DNA of 64,000 nucleotides from Streptomyces glaucescens (GTDB taxonomy: Bacteria > Actinomycetota > Actinomycetes > Streptomycetales > Streptomycetaceae): the NCBI RefSeq assembly GCF_000761215.1, contig NZ_CP009438.1, positions 2,933,501 through 2,997,500 on the forward strand, given 5' to 3'. Positions 1 through 8,464 of this stretch are shown piece after piece. Both the position numbers and the translations under genes were made by a program. Positions within the stretch are counted from its first letter, which is position 1, and every line of letters starts with the position of its first letter. A model generated the notes under the pieces. That model did not search any database. It saw nothing but the letters and a program-made list of their open reading frames with translations, and was not told the DNA's origin.

Positions 1-651
1 GCCTGGACCGACGCCAACCTGGGCGAGGCGTTCCTCAACACCACCATCGTGGCGGGCATCTCGGCGGCCACCATCGTCTTCCTGTCCACGATCGCCGGGT
101 TCGCCTTCGCCAAGCTGCGCTTCAAGGGCCGGGGCGCGCTGATGCTGATCGTCATCGGCACGATGATGGTGCCGCCGCAGCTCAGCGTGATCCCGCTGTA
201 CATGATGGTCGCGAAGCTGGACTGGACGGACCAGCTCCAGGCGGTGATCTTCCCGTCGCTGGTCAGCGCGTTCGGCGTGTTCTTCATGCGGCAGTACCTG
301 ATCCAGGCGCTGCCCGACGAGATCATCGAGGCGGCGCGGATGGACGGCGCGAGCAGCTGGCGCGTGGTCTGGCACGTGGTGTTCCCGGCGGCGCGGCCCG
401 CGATGGCCGTGCTGGGCATGCTGATGTTCGTGCAGACCTGGAACGACTTCCTGTGGCCGTTCCTGGTGCTGACCCAGACCGGCAACCCCACGGTGCAGGT
501 CGCCGTGGCGGGCCTGGGCCGCGGTTACACCCCCGACCAGTCCCTGATCATGGCGGGCGCGCTGCTGGGCACGCTGCCGCTGCTGGTGGTCTTCGCGATC
601 TTCGGCAAGCAGATCGTGGGCGGCATCATGCAGGGCGCGGTCAAGGGCTGA
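1..651 (+). CDS. cebG: Carbohydrate ABC transporter permease, CebG-like (5' end outside window)
   Basis: This is the inner-membrane permease of a sugar ABC importer, of the MalG/CebG type. The frame is open from the first base, so the N-terminus, probably 60-80 residues, lies outside the window. The visible 216 residues contain several hydrophobic helices and the cytoplasmic EAA loop (EIIEAARMDGASSW followed by VVFPAARPA), which docks onto the ATPase. The next gene is a GH1 beta-glucosidase with a CebR-type operator at its start, the same order as cebEFG-bglC in other Streptomyces. The likely substrate is therefore cellobiose or cello-oligosaccharide. The family assignment is firm. The Ceb substrate is inferred from context. 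Confidence 0.85.
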   Translation, partial: AWTDANLGEAFLNTTIVAGISAATIVFLSTIAGFAFAKLRFKGRGALMLIVIGTMMVPPQLSVIPLYMMVAKLDWTDQLQAVIFPSLVSAFGVFFMRQYLIQALPDEIIEAARMDGASSWRVVWHVVFPAARPAMAVLGMLMFVQTWNDFLWPFLVLTQTGNPTVQVAVAGLGRGYTPDQSLIMAGALLGTLPLLVVFAIFGKQIVGGIMQGAVKG

Positions 652-821
652 CGCCCCGCTTCCCCGCGCGCCGCCCGCGGCCCGTTCCGCACGCCCCGCT
701 TCTCCCGGGGGCCGGGTCACCGCCGCCTCGGCCCCTGCACATCCCTCCTTCCCCTTTCCTCCCCCTTCCTTTTCCCGCCCCTCCCCCTTTCCTTGTCTCT
801 ACGTCGGTCTCCACGACCCCC

Positions 822-835
822 TGGGAGCGCTTCCA
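822..835. promoter_or_regulatory. CebR-type operator overlapping the bglC start
   Basis: The 14-mer TGGGAGCGCTTCCA differs by one base from the known CebR box TGGGAGCGCTCCCA. Its last A is the A of the bglC ATG, and its GGGAG is also the best ribosome-binding site. A bound LacI-family repressor would block both transcription through this site and initiation at it. Upstream (about 745-795) lies an almost pure pyrimidine tract with no visible gene. Confidence 0.85.
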
Positions 836-2295
836 TGTCTGAGCCCGTGATTCCGGTGACCCCGGCGACCCCGGCCACCCCCGACACCTTCCCCCCGGCC
901 TTCCTCTGGGGCGCGGCCACCTCCGCCTACCAGATCGAGGGCGCGGTCCGCGAGGGCGGCCGGACCCCCTCGATCTGGGACACCTTCAGCCATACCCCGG
1001 GCAAGACGGCCGGCGGCGACACCGGTGACATCGCCGTCGACCACTACCACCGCTTCCGCGACGACGTGGCCATGATGGCGGAGCTGGGCCTGACCGCGTA
1101 CCGCTTCTCGGTCTCCTGGTCCCGGGTGCAGCCCACCGGCCGCGGTCCCGCCGTCCAGGTCGGCCTGGACTTCTACCGCCGCCTGGTCGACGAGCTGCTC
1201 GCGCACGGCATCAAGCCGGCCGTCACCCTCTACCACTGGGACCTGCCGCAGGAGCTGGAGGACGCGGGTGGCTGGCCGGAGCGCGACACCGCCTACCGCT
1301 TCGCCGAGTACGCGCAGATCGTCGGCGAGGCGCTCGGCGACCGGGTGGAGCAGTGGATCACCCTGAACGAGCCCTGGTGCAGCGCCTTCCTCGGCTACGG
1401 CTCCGGCGTCCACGCCCCCGGCCGCACCGAACCGGCGGCGACGCTGCGCGCCGCGCACCACCTCAACCTGGCCCACGGCCTGGGCACCACGGCACTGCGC
1501 TCGGTGATGCCCGCCCGCAACTCGGTGGCGCTCTCCCTCAACTCCTCGGCCGTGCGCCCGGTGTCGCAGGACCCGGCGGACCTGGCGGCGGCGCGGAAGA
1601 TCGACGACCTGGCCAACGGTGTCTTCCACGGCCCGATCCTGCACGGCGCCTACCCGCGGAGCCTGTTCGACGCCACGGCGTCCCTGACCGACTGGTCGTA
1701 CGTCCAGGACGGCGACCTCGCGGTCATCAAGCAGCCGCTGGACGCGCTGGGCCTCAACTACTACACGCCGACCCTGGTCGGCGCGGCCGACCCGGCGGCG
1801 AGCGGGCCGCGGGCCGACGGACACGGGTCGAGCGAGCACTCCCCGTGGCCGGCCGCGGACGACGTGGCGTTCCACCAGACGCCGGGCGAGCGCACCGAGA
1901 TGGGCTGGACCATCGACCCGACCGGTCTGCACGAGCTGATCATGCGCTACACCCGGGAGGCCCCGGGGCTTCCGCTGTACATCACGGAGAACGGGGCCGC
2001 CTACGACGACAAGCCCGACGCGGACGGCCGCGTCCACGACCCCGAGCGGATCGCCTACCTGCACGGCCACCTGTCGGCGGTGCGCCGGGCGATCGCCGAC
2101 GGCGCCGACGTGCGCGGCTACTACCTGTGGTCCCTGATGGACAACTTCGAGTGGGCGTACGGCTACGGCAAGCGCTTCGGCGCCGTGTACGTCGACTACG
2201 CCACCCTGGAGCGGACGCCGAAGTCGAGCGCCCTGTGGTACGGCCAGGTGGCGCGCTCGGGGGCGCTGCCGCCGGCGGTGGAGGAGGTCGCCTGA
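835..2295 (+). CDS. bglC: GH1 beta-glucosidase (cellobiose hydrolase)
   Basis: This is an intracellular family 1 glycoside hydrolase of 486 residues that should cleave imported cellobiose to glucose. GH1 hallmarks are visible: the N-terminal [14 protein letters not shown] signature, TLNEPW with the acid/base Glu, [11 protein letters not shown] with the nucleophile Glu, and the C-terminal [13 protein letters not shown]. There is no signal peptide. An in-frame start exists upstream at 793, but ATG 835 is chosen because GGGAG lies 7 bases before it and the protein then begins MSEPVIPV just before the catalytic fold. The gene follows the CebG-like permease. In Streptomyces, CebR and BglC together set the response to cello-oligosaccharides, which in plant pathogens also act as virulence signals. 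Confidence 0.93.
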   Translation: MSEPVIPVTPATPATPDTFPPAFLWGAATSAYQIEGAVREGGRTPSIWDTFSHTPGKTAGGDTGDIAVDHYHRFRDDVAMMAELGLTAYRFSVSWSRVQPTGRGPAVQVGLDFYRRLVDELLAHGIKPAVTLYHWDLPQELEDAGGWPERDTAYRFAEYAQIVGEALGDRVEQWITLNEPWCSAFLGYGSGVHAPGRTEPAATLRAAHHLNLAHGLGTTALRSVMPARNSVALSLNSSAVRPVSQDPADLAAARKIDDLANGVFHGPILHGAYPRSLFDATASLTDWSYVQDGDLAVIKQPLDALGLNYYTPTLVGAADPAASGPRADGHGSSEHSPWPAADDVAFHQTPGERTEMGWTIDPTGLHELIMRYTREAPGLPLYITENGAAYDDKPDADGRVHDPERIAYLHGHLSAVRRAIADGADVRGYYLWSLMDNFEWAYGYGKRFGAVYVDYATLERTPKSSALWYGQVARSGALPPAVEEVA

Positions 2296-2325
2296 CCTCC
2301 GGCCCATGACCCTGGGAAAGGGGGA

Positions 2326-2362
2326 GCGGGGCGCGACACCGTGGGGGGGTGTCGCGCCCCGC
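2326..2362. terminator. Strong hairpin terminator between convergent genes
   Basis: A 15-bp stem (left arm 2326-2340, right arm 2348-2362) encloses a 7-base loop and is followed by CTTTTC. It lies between the 3' ends of bglC and the convergent GH18 gene and probably serves both. Confidence 0.85.
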
Positions 2363-2386
2363 CTTTTCACGCGGGCCCGGGCCGGG

Positions 2387-3850
2387 TCACCGGTAGGCGG
2401 CGAACGCCTTGGTGAAGGCCCAGGTGTCCTGGACGATCGAGCTGCACGTGGCGTCGGCGTGGTTCTGCGCGCCGCCCGGGCACTGCTTGTCGCGGGTGCC
2501 GGACCACATGGACAGCCAGCCGAGGCCCTTGGCCCTGGCGAAGTCCACCAGCTGGGTGGCGTCGTCGACCTTGAAGATCTCGCTGGTCACGTCGTTGACG
2601 CCGATCATCGGGGTGACCGCGACCGTCTTCCAGGCGGCGCTGTCGCTCAGGCCGAGGACGCCCTTGATCTGTGCCTGGGTGGCGGTGGCGGCCTGCTCGG
2701 CGTAGGTGCCCATGTCGCCGCTGTACGCGGGGCCGTAGTCCATCGCCATGATGTTGACGGTGCCGATCCGCACGCCGTTCTTCCGGGCGTCGGCGAGGAG
2801 GTCCACGCCCGCCTGGGTCAGGCCCTCGGGCATCACCGGCAGGGTGAAGGAGACGTCCAGGCCGGGGTGGCGCTGCTGGAGCTTCGCGATGGCCTGGGCG
2901 CGGCGGGTGTTGGCCGCGGCGTTCGGCAGCGCGCCGCCCTCGACGTCGAAGTCGACCTTGGTCAGCCGGTAGGCGTCGACGACCTTGCCGTACGCCGCCG
3001 CCAGCGCGTCCGCCGAGGCGCAGGCGGTGGCCAGTTCGGTGCCGGCCGCGCCGCCGAAGGAGACCCGGACGTCGCCGCCCTTGGCGCGCAGGGCGCCGAT
3101 CTGCGCGGCGACCGCGTCGCTCGCCAGGTCGGTGACGCCGCCCCACTTCGGGGTGCAGCCGCCGCCGTCGGTGACGAAGGCGAGGTTGTAGTCCTGCACG
3201 CCGGTGGCCCGGGCGGCGGCGACCAGGTCGAAGGCCGGGTAGAGGGACGTGTCCACGTACGGGGCGAAACGGGCGGTGGGCGGGGTGCCGCCGGTGCTCT
3301 CGGTGGGCGTGGGGGTCGGAGCCGGGGTGGGACTCCCGGTGCCGGTGGGGGTGGCCGTCGGGGTGGCCGTCGGGGTGGTGGGCGCCGGGTCGGTCGGGCG
3401 GCCGCTCGGCTGCGGGGTGGCGCCGCCGTCGGCGGAGCACGTGACTCCGTCGACGCGGCAGCCGGTGGGGTCCCCGGTGCCGGTGACGACGAAGCCCACG
3501 GTGACGGACTCGCCGGCGGCCAGGCCGTCCGTGTCCCACTTCGGGGGCTTCACGGTGACGTGCTGTCCGCTGACGCTGGACTCGGCGTTCCACAGCGAGC
3601 CGAGCCGGGACCCGGCCGGCAGGTCGAACTCCAGGGTCCAGTCACGCTCGGCCCGGCCGCTGTTGTTCGTGACGACGTACTGCGCGGTGTAACCGCCCGT
3701 CCAGTCGCTGGTCTTCGTGTAGGCGGCGCCGACTCCGGCGGCCTGGGCCGTGCCGGTCAGCAGGAGCCCGCCGCCACCGGCGACGGCGAGGGCGAGGGCC
3801 GCGCCGATCACCTTGTTCCTGCGGCTCAGCTTGCGTCGGTGCGTGCTCAT
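2387..3850 (-). CDS. Secreted GH18 chitinase-like protein with CBM2 module
   Basis: Predicted extracellular polysaccharide hydrolase, 487 residues. Residues 1-38 form a Sec signal ending ...GTAQA. A family 2 carbohydrate-binding module follows (about 39-145, with typical Trp and paired Cys), then a Pro/Thr-rich linker (about 150-190) and a GH18 barrel. The catalytic motif reads KVDFDVEG near residue 303. This keeps D-x-D-x-E, but the first Asp of DxxDxDxE is absent, as in several atypical GH18 branches. Chitin is the likely substrate, although an endo-acting or purely binding role cannot be excluded. It converges on bglC across a shared terminator. I saw no clear DasR box in the short upstream region, so its regulation is unknown. 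Confidence 0.85.
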   Translation of the reverse strand: MSTHRRKLSRRNKVIGAALALAVAGGGGLLLTGTAQAAGVGAAYTKTSDWTGGYTAQYVVTNNSGRAERDWTLEFDLPAGSRLGSLWNAESSVSGQHVTVKPPKWDTDGLAAGESVTVGFVVTGTGDPTGCRVDGVTCSADGGATPQPSGRPTDPAPTTPTATPTATPTGTGSPTPAPTPTPTESTGGTPPTARFAPYVDTSLYPAFDLVAAARATGVQDYNLAFVTDGGGCTPKWGGVTDLASDAVAAQIGALRAKGGDVRVSFGGAAGTELATACASADALAAAYGKVVDAYRLTKVDFDVEGGALPNAAANTRRAQAIAKLQQRHPGLDVSFTLPVMPEGLTQAGVDLLADARKNGVRIGTVNIMAMDYGPAYSGDMGTYAEQAATATQAQIKGVLGLSDSAAWKTVAVTPMIGVNDVTSEIFKVDDATQLVDFARAKGLGWLSMWSGTRDKQCPGGAQNHADATCSSIVQDTWAFTKAFAAYR

Positions 3851-3956
3851 CGCGGGTCCGCCTCACGGTACGGGGGTGGGGTGCGGCAGCACGCTAGCGA
3901 GCACGGACCGGGCAAAACGCCCTTCGTGGCCGGGGCGAGAGGATCTTAGGGTGGGC

Positions 3957-5360
3957 TTAAGGAAGGGATCGGGACCGGTTAAAGGTCGGCACCAGAGCGC
4001 GCGGACGGCGTCTGCGCACCGCCCCGCGGCGGCCGGCGCGCGCCGGCCCGCACCCGTCCGGCTGGATCCAGATCCGCACCTCCGTGCCGCCGAGGACGGA
4101 GCGGCCGATCCGTACGTCCCCGCCGGTGGACTCCGCGAGCCGGCGCACGATGTCCAGCCCGAGGCCGGTGGAGCCGTCGCTGCCGGAACCGCGGCCGCGG
4201 GCCATCGCCGCCTCGGGGTCGGATATGCCGGGGCCCGCGTCCGAGACCAGGACGATCACCGCGTCCTCCCCGTTGTGCACGTCGACCGAGAAGGCGGTGC
4301 CCTCCGGGGTGTGCCGGAACACGTTGCCGAGCAGCGCGTCCAGCGCGGCGGCCAGGTCCGCGCGGGCCACCGGGATGCGCACCGGCCGGTCGACCCCGGC
4401 CAGCCGGACCGTGCGGCCCTCGTCCTCGGCGAGCGCCGACCAGAAGGCCATCCGCTCCCGGACCACCTCCGCCGCGTCGCAGCCGGCGCCCGCCCCGGCC
4501 GCGGCGGTCTGCGGCTTGGCCTCCCGGGCGGTGCGGATGATGGTGTCCACCTCGCGCTCCAGCTGGGCCACGGCGGCCCTGGTCTGCTCGGCGGCCGGGC
4601 CGTCACCGAGCGAGGCGGTGTTCAGCCGCAGCACGGTCAGCGGGGTGCGCAGCCGGTGCGAGAGGTCGGCGGCCAGCTCCCGCTCGTTGGCGAGGAGCTG
4701 GACGACCTGGTCGGCCATCGAGTTGAACGCGACCGCCGCCAGCCGCAGTTCGGTCGGCCCCTCCTCCGGCACCCGGGCGCCCAGCCGGCCCTCGCCCAGC
4801 TCACGGGCCCCCTCCACCAGGCGCTGCGCGGGCCGTACCATGCGCACGCCCAGCCGGTCGGCGACCGCGACCGAGCCGACGATCAGTGCGAGGCCGACCC
4901 CGGCGAGCACCGCCCAGGCGGTGCCCACGCCCTTGGAGACGGCGCTGTCGGGGATGAACACCTCGACGACCGCGAACTTGCCGGAGCTGAGCGCGACGGG
5001 CTGGAGCAGCACGGATCCGCCGGGCACCTCGGCGGTGGAGGCGCGGCCCAGCTCCCGGACGGCGGCGATGTCCGCGTCGGCGGCCCGCTGCCGCCCGGTC
5101 CCGGCCTCGGTGCCGTCGCCGGCCGCCGGCAGGTGCACGGCCATCCCGGCGCCGGAGCCCGCGGCGGCGACGACCCGCTCCAGCTGGGCGCGGTCGGTGG
5201 TGATGGACAGCGCGGGGGCGATCTCGGCGGCGTCCCGCTCGGCGTTCGAGAAGGCACGGTCGCGGGCCAGCTCCTTGACCACCAGCCCGAGCGGCACGGC
5301 GAACGCCACCACGACCATCGCGGTGACCGCGAGGGAGACCTTGACCAGGGCCCACCTCAT
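3957..5360 (-). CDS. Membrane sensor histidine kinase
   Basis: Sensor kinase of a two-component system, 467 residues. TM1 (about 6-28) and TM2 (about 155-178) flank an extracytoplasmic sensor region. A HAMP segment follows, then a HisKA box with the phospho-acceptor His in DLSHRLRTPL. The ATPase domain shows the N box (GNVFRHTPEG), G1 (SDAGPGIS) and G2 (GLGLDIVRRLAESTGG). The start ATG (5358-5360) overlaps the stop of the preceding response-regulator gene by 4 bases, so the pair is translationally coupled. The signal sensed is unknown. Confidence 0.9.
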   Translation of the reverse strand: MRWALVKVSLAVTAMVVVAFAVPLGLVVKELARDRAFSNAERDAAEIAPALSITTDRAQLERVVAAAGSGAGMAVHLPAAGDGTEAGTGRQRAADADIAAVRELGRASTAEVPGGSVLLQPVALSSGKFAVVEVFIPDSAVSKGVGTAWAVLAGVGLALIVGSVAVADRLGVRMVRPAQRLVEGARELGEGRLGARVPEEGPTELRLAAVAFNSMADQVVQLLANERELAADLSHRLRTPLTVLRLNTASLGDGPAAEQTRAAVAQLEREVDTIIRTAREAKPQTAAAGAGAGCDAAEVVRERMAFWSALAEDEGRTVRLAGVDRPVRIPVARADLAAALDALLGNVFRHTPEGTAFSVDVHNGEDAVIVLVSDAGPGISDPEAAMARGRGSGSDGSTGLGLDIVRRLAESTGGDVRIGRSVLGGTEVRIWIQPDGCGPARAGRRGAVRRRRPRALVPTFNRSRSLP

Positions 5361-6091
5361 CGCGCCGGCTCCGTTCCCGGGGGCCGCGCCGCCGGGACGT
5401 CCGCGGCCGGGGGCTCCAGCTTCACGCCGACCCCGCGCAGGGTGTGCAGATAGCGCGGGCGGGCCGCCGTCTCGCCCAGCTTGCGGCGCAGCCAGGACAG
5501 ATGGACGTCGATGGTCTGGTCGTCGCCGTAGGACTGCTGCCACACCTGGGCCAGCAGCTCGCGGCGGGGCACGACCACACCGGGCCGGCGGGCCAGGAAG
5601 GCGAGCAGGTCGAACTCGCGGCGGGTCAGGTCCAGCCGGGCGCCGTCCAGTTCGGCCTGGCGGCGCAGCGGGTCCACGGTGAGCCCGCCGACCCGGAGCA
5701 CGGAGGAGGCCGGGACCCCGCCGCCGTTCGCACGGGAGCGGCGCAGCACGGCGGCCATCCGCGCGGACAGGTGCTCGACGGAGAACGGCTTGGTCAGATA
5801 GTCGTCGGCGCCCGCGTTGAGCAGCCGGACGATCTCCGTCTCGTCGTCCCGGGCGGTGGCGATGATCACCGGGACATCGGTGATGCCGCGCAGCATCTTC
5901 AGGGCCTCGGACCCGTCCAGGTCGGGCAGTCCGAGGTCCAGGACGACCACGTCGAAACGGTGATGGGCGACCTCGCGCAGCGCCTCCAGCGCCGTGCCGA
6001 CACTGCGCACCGTGTGGGCGGCGTCGGTCAGGTGGCGGATCAGCGCGGAGCGTACGAACTGGTCGTCCTCGACCACGAGCACACTTGCCAT
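5357..6091 (-). CDS. OmpR/PhoB-family response regulator
   Basis: DNA-binding response regulator of 244 residues, partner of the overlapping kinase. The receiver domain (about 2-115) has the acidic pair VVEDD and phospho-acceptor Asp52 in VVLDLGLPD. The C-terminal winged helix (about 145-235) carries DLTRREFDLLAFLA and a trans-activation-loop region of the OmpR type. The longer frame upstream has no receiver features, so ATG 6091 is chosen. A secreted-protein gene is transcribed divergently 142 bp away and could be a target, but no operator repeat is obvious. Confidence 0.92.
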   Translation of the reverse strand: MASVLVVEDDQFVRSALIRHLTDAAHTVRSVGTALEALREVAHHRFDVVVLDLGLPDLDGSEALKMLRGITDVPVIIATARDDETEIVRLLNAGADDYLTKPFSVEHLSARMAAVLRRSRANGGGVPASSVLRVGGLTVDPLRRQAELDGARLDLTRREFDLLAFLARRPGVVVPRRELLAQVWQQSYGDDQTIDVHLSWLRRKLGETAARPRYLHTLRGVGVKLEPPAADVPAARPPGTEPAR

Positions 6092-6233
6092 GCGCCGCAC
6101 CGTACGCCATGCGGGCCACCCCGGTCCGGGGCCTGTGGACAACTCGGCCGGTGTGGACAACCGCCACCCGACCCGAACAGCCGTGCCCGACCGCCGGGAC
6201 AGCGGGGGCGGTTGTGGTGCAGTATGGCCCGCG

Positions 6234-6779
6234 ATGCTCAGAGGAGTCGTACACGTACTGGCCTGGACGCTCGCCACCGGCGCGGCGACCACGCTGTCGT
6301 GGTGGGGCGTCCACTCGGTGATGGCGGGCACGGCCTACGATCCGCCGCGCGCCCTGCCCGTCGTGTCGGCCGAGCCGACCGCCGCGCCGGACGAGCCGCC
6401 GGCCGCCTCGGCGGGCACCCGCCTCCCGGCGCCGGCCCGGAGCGCCGGCCCGTCCGCGGACCTCCCGTCGGCTCCGCCCCCGGCCACCGCCCCGTCCGCC
6501 GGCCCGGCCCCCTCGCCCTCCGCTTCCCCCTCGGCCTCCGCGACCGCGGCCGCCACCGGCCGGGTGCGCAGCTACACGACCGAGGGCGGCCGGGCCGTCT
6601 TCGATCTCGGCGAGCGGTCGGCCACCCTGGTGTCGGCGACGCCGGGGGCCGGCTGGTCGATGCAGGTGTGGAAGACCGAGACGTGGATCCGGGTGGAGTT
6701 CGGCTCGGGCGCCGATCGGGTGTCGGTGTTCTGCACCTGGCACGACGGGCCGCCGCGGGTGGAGATCGGCACGTACTGA
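6234..6779 (+). CDS. Secreted or membrane-anchored hypothetical protein
   Basis: Unrecognised protein of 181 residues. One N-terminal hydrophobic helix (MLRGVVHVLAWTLATGAATT onward) looks like a signal anchor. A long Ala/Pro/Ser-rich disordered linker follows (about 40-110), then a small C-terminal domain of about 65 residues with several Trp (GWSMQVWKTETWIRVEF). The architecture suggests a cell-surface protein holding a compact beta domain away from the membrane. It is divergent from the two-component operon. The start was chosen at the Met that begins the hydrophobic helix; in-frame codons farther upstream are not plausible coding sequence. Confidence 0.75.
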   Translation: MLRGVVHVLAWTLATGAATTLSWWGVHSVMAGTAYDPPRALPVVSAEPTAAPDEPPAASAGTRLPAPARSAGPSADLPSAPPPATAPSAGPAPSPSASPSASATAAATGRVRSYTTEGGRAVFDLGERSATLVSATPGAGWSMQVWKTETWIRVEFGSGADRVSVFCTWHDGPPRVEIGTY

Positions 6780-6789
6780 GGGGCCGCGC

Positions 6790-7653
6790 TCAGCGGAACA
6801 CGGACGCCGGGGGTGCGGGTGAGTCGACCGCGGCCGCGTCGGTGACCGGGACGGCGCCGCCGGCGAAGTCGGTGAGCGCGCGGCCGTGCTCGACCCGGCC
6901 GGGGTGCGGGTCGGAGGCCGACCGGCGGGTCAGCTCGGCGACCGGCAGCGGCAGGTCGCCGGCGACGAGGACGGCGTTGCCGAAGCGCTTGCCGCGCAGC
7001 ACGGCCGCGTCGGCGATCAGCGCGAGTTCGGCGAACCGGGCGGCGGCGGTGGCGATCTGGCCGCGCAGATGGGCGAGGGGCGGACCGTCGGTCAGGTTGG
7101 CGGCGTAGCGGCCGCCGGGTTTCAGCGCCCTGCGGACCTCGTCCAGGAACTCGGTGGAGGTGAGGTGGGCGGGGGTGCGGGCGCCGCTGAAGACGTCGGC
7201 GACGATGAGGTCGGCCCAGCCGTCCGGCACCTTGGCGAGCCCTTCCCGGGCGTCCGTGGACCGCACCCGGATCCGCGCGTTCTGCGGCAGCGGCAGCTCA
7301 CGGCGGACCAGCCGGACGAGCGCCGCGTCCCGCTCGACGACCTGCTGGGTGGAGCGGGGACGGGTGGCCGCGACGTAGCGGGCCAGGGTGAGGGCGCCGC
7401 CGCCGAGGTGGACGGCGGTCAGCGGCTTGCCGGGCGGGGCGGCGAGGTCGATGACGTGGCCGAGCCGGCGCTGGTAGTCGAAGGAGAGGTACGCGGGGTC
7501 GTCCAGGTCGACGTGCGACTGCGGTGCCCCGTCGATCAGCAGCGTCCAGGCCCGTGCCCGGTCCCGGTCGGGTATCAGCTGCGCGAGCCCGCCGTCGACG
7601 GTCTCGGCGACGCCGTCGGCCGAGGCCCGCCGGGAGTTCCTGGACTTTCCCAT
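6790..7653 (-). CDS. Spermidine-synthase-like methyltransferase-fold protein
   Basis: Protein of 287 residues with the SpeE/PMT Rossmann fold. It shows a glycine-rich nucleotide-binding loop (AVHLGGGALTLARYVAATRP), an acidic strand end (VVERDAALVRLVRR) and the DLIVADVFSGARTPAHLTS segment, typical of actinobacterial spermidine synthase-like proteins. The substrate is not certain; many such proteins lack proven aminopropyltransferase activity. ATG 7653 is chosen because the frame upstream is not protein-like. It is transcribed in the same direction as the 7722-8165 gene, about 70 bp downstream of it. Confidence 0.8.
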   Translation of the reverse strand: MGKSRNSRRASADGVAETVDGGLAQLIPDRDRARAWTLLIDGAPQSHVDLDDPAYLSFDYQRRLGHVIDLAAPPGKPLTAVHLGGGALTLARYVAATRPRSTQQVVERDAALVRLVRRELPLPQNARIRVRSTDAREGLAKVPDGWADLIVADVFSGARTPAHLTSTEFLDEVRRALKPGGRYAANLTDGPPLAHLRGQIATAAARFAELALIADAAVLRGKRFGNAVLVAGDLPLPVAELTRRSASDPHPGRVEHGRALTDFAGGAVPVTDAAAVDSPAPPASVFR

Positions 7654-7721
7654 TCGGCCATTATCAGGCCGTACGACCGGTCCGGTGCCGCCGGCCGGCC
7701 GCGGTGCCGCGCGGGGCCGGG

Positions 7722-8165
7722 TCAGCGGCAGCTGTCGGCCGCCGCGAGCATCCGGGCCGCCTCGCCCAGGGCCCGGCGCAGGACCGCGGGGTCGGTGGCC
7801 CGGTCCGCCTCGTCGGGCGGGAGGATCCAGCAGGTGCAGTCGGCGCGGTCGGCGCCGGTGTCCGCGACGCCCGGGGCGGGGGGCGCGGTGACGCGGCCCA
7901 GCCCGCGGCCGTCCGTCCGGGTGCAGGTGCTGCCGGGGACGTCCCAGCCGGCCGCGGTGCCCGGCGGGACCAGGAAGCCCAGGGTGTCGCCGTCGCCGTC
8001 GTGCAGCACCGGGCCGACTCCCTCCCCGTCGCCGCGCCGCAGGATGTCGACCGCCTCCAGTCCCTGCCGCGCCGGCACCGTCACCAGGTCCCACGCGGCG
8101 TGCGGCGTGGGCGGCGGCGTGCGCGGATCGATGCTCTGGCCGGTCTCCATCCCGTCCTCCACCAT
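7722..8165 (-). CDS. Hypothetical protein, PrimPol-like in part
   Basis: Small cytoplasmic protein of 147 residues with no signal or membrane segment. The core (WDLVTVPARQGLEAVDIL, GPVLHDGDGDTLGFLVPPGTA, CWILPPDE) follows the same order of short motifs as the protein at 21245-21817. That pattern resembles the last part of actinobacterial bifunctional primase/polymerase domains, so the two may be distant paralogues. The catalytic part of a primase is not present. A second in-frame Met lies five residues downstream. The function is unknown. Confidence 0.7.
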   Translation of the reverse strand: MVEDGMETGQSIDPRTPPPTPHAAWDLVTVPARQGLEAVDILRRGDGEGVGPVLHDGDGDTLGFLVPPGTAAGWDVPGSTCTRTDGRGLGRVTAPPAPGVADTGADRADCTCWILPPDEADRATDPAVLRRALGEAARMLAAADSCR

Positions 8166-8464
8166 GGAACCCCTCCTTGCGGCAAGCGGTTCGGGAGTCG
8201 GGCGGCTCCCGGTCCACCCGGTTCAACGCGCCAGGACGTCAACGGCTACGGCGGAAGTGCGCCGCAAAGGATGGCAGTTCATGGCGGATCCTGGATGAGA
8301 TATCCGGTTTGCAGCCGAACGCAGCGTGTCGGACCCGTGACAGCAGGTACGTTCTTCCCCGCCGGGAACAGGGCCTGGGGCCGACGCGGGCGAGTACCAC
8401 CGCGGTTCGGTCAACTCGTCCACGACCCGGCATGGTTCGACGGTTCGCACGAGAGGACCCGGCC

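Noticed and set aside
799..2370. Long antisense open frame (523 codons) opposite bglC
   Set aside because: Arg/Val/Gly-biased translation with no domain; produced by GC-rich third positions of the real gene on the other strand.
2306..3949. Long plus-strand frame opposite the GH18 gene
   Set aside because: Low-complexity Gly/Val/Arg translation with no motif; the minus strand encodes a clear signal peptide, CBM2 and GH18.
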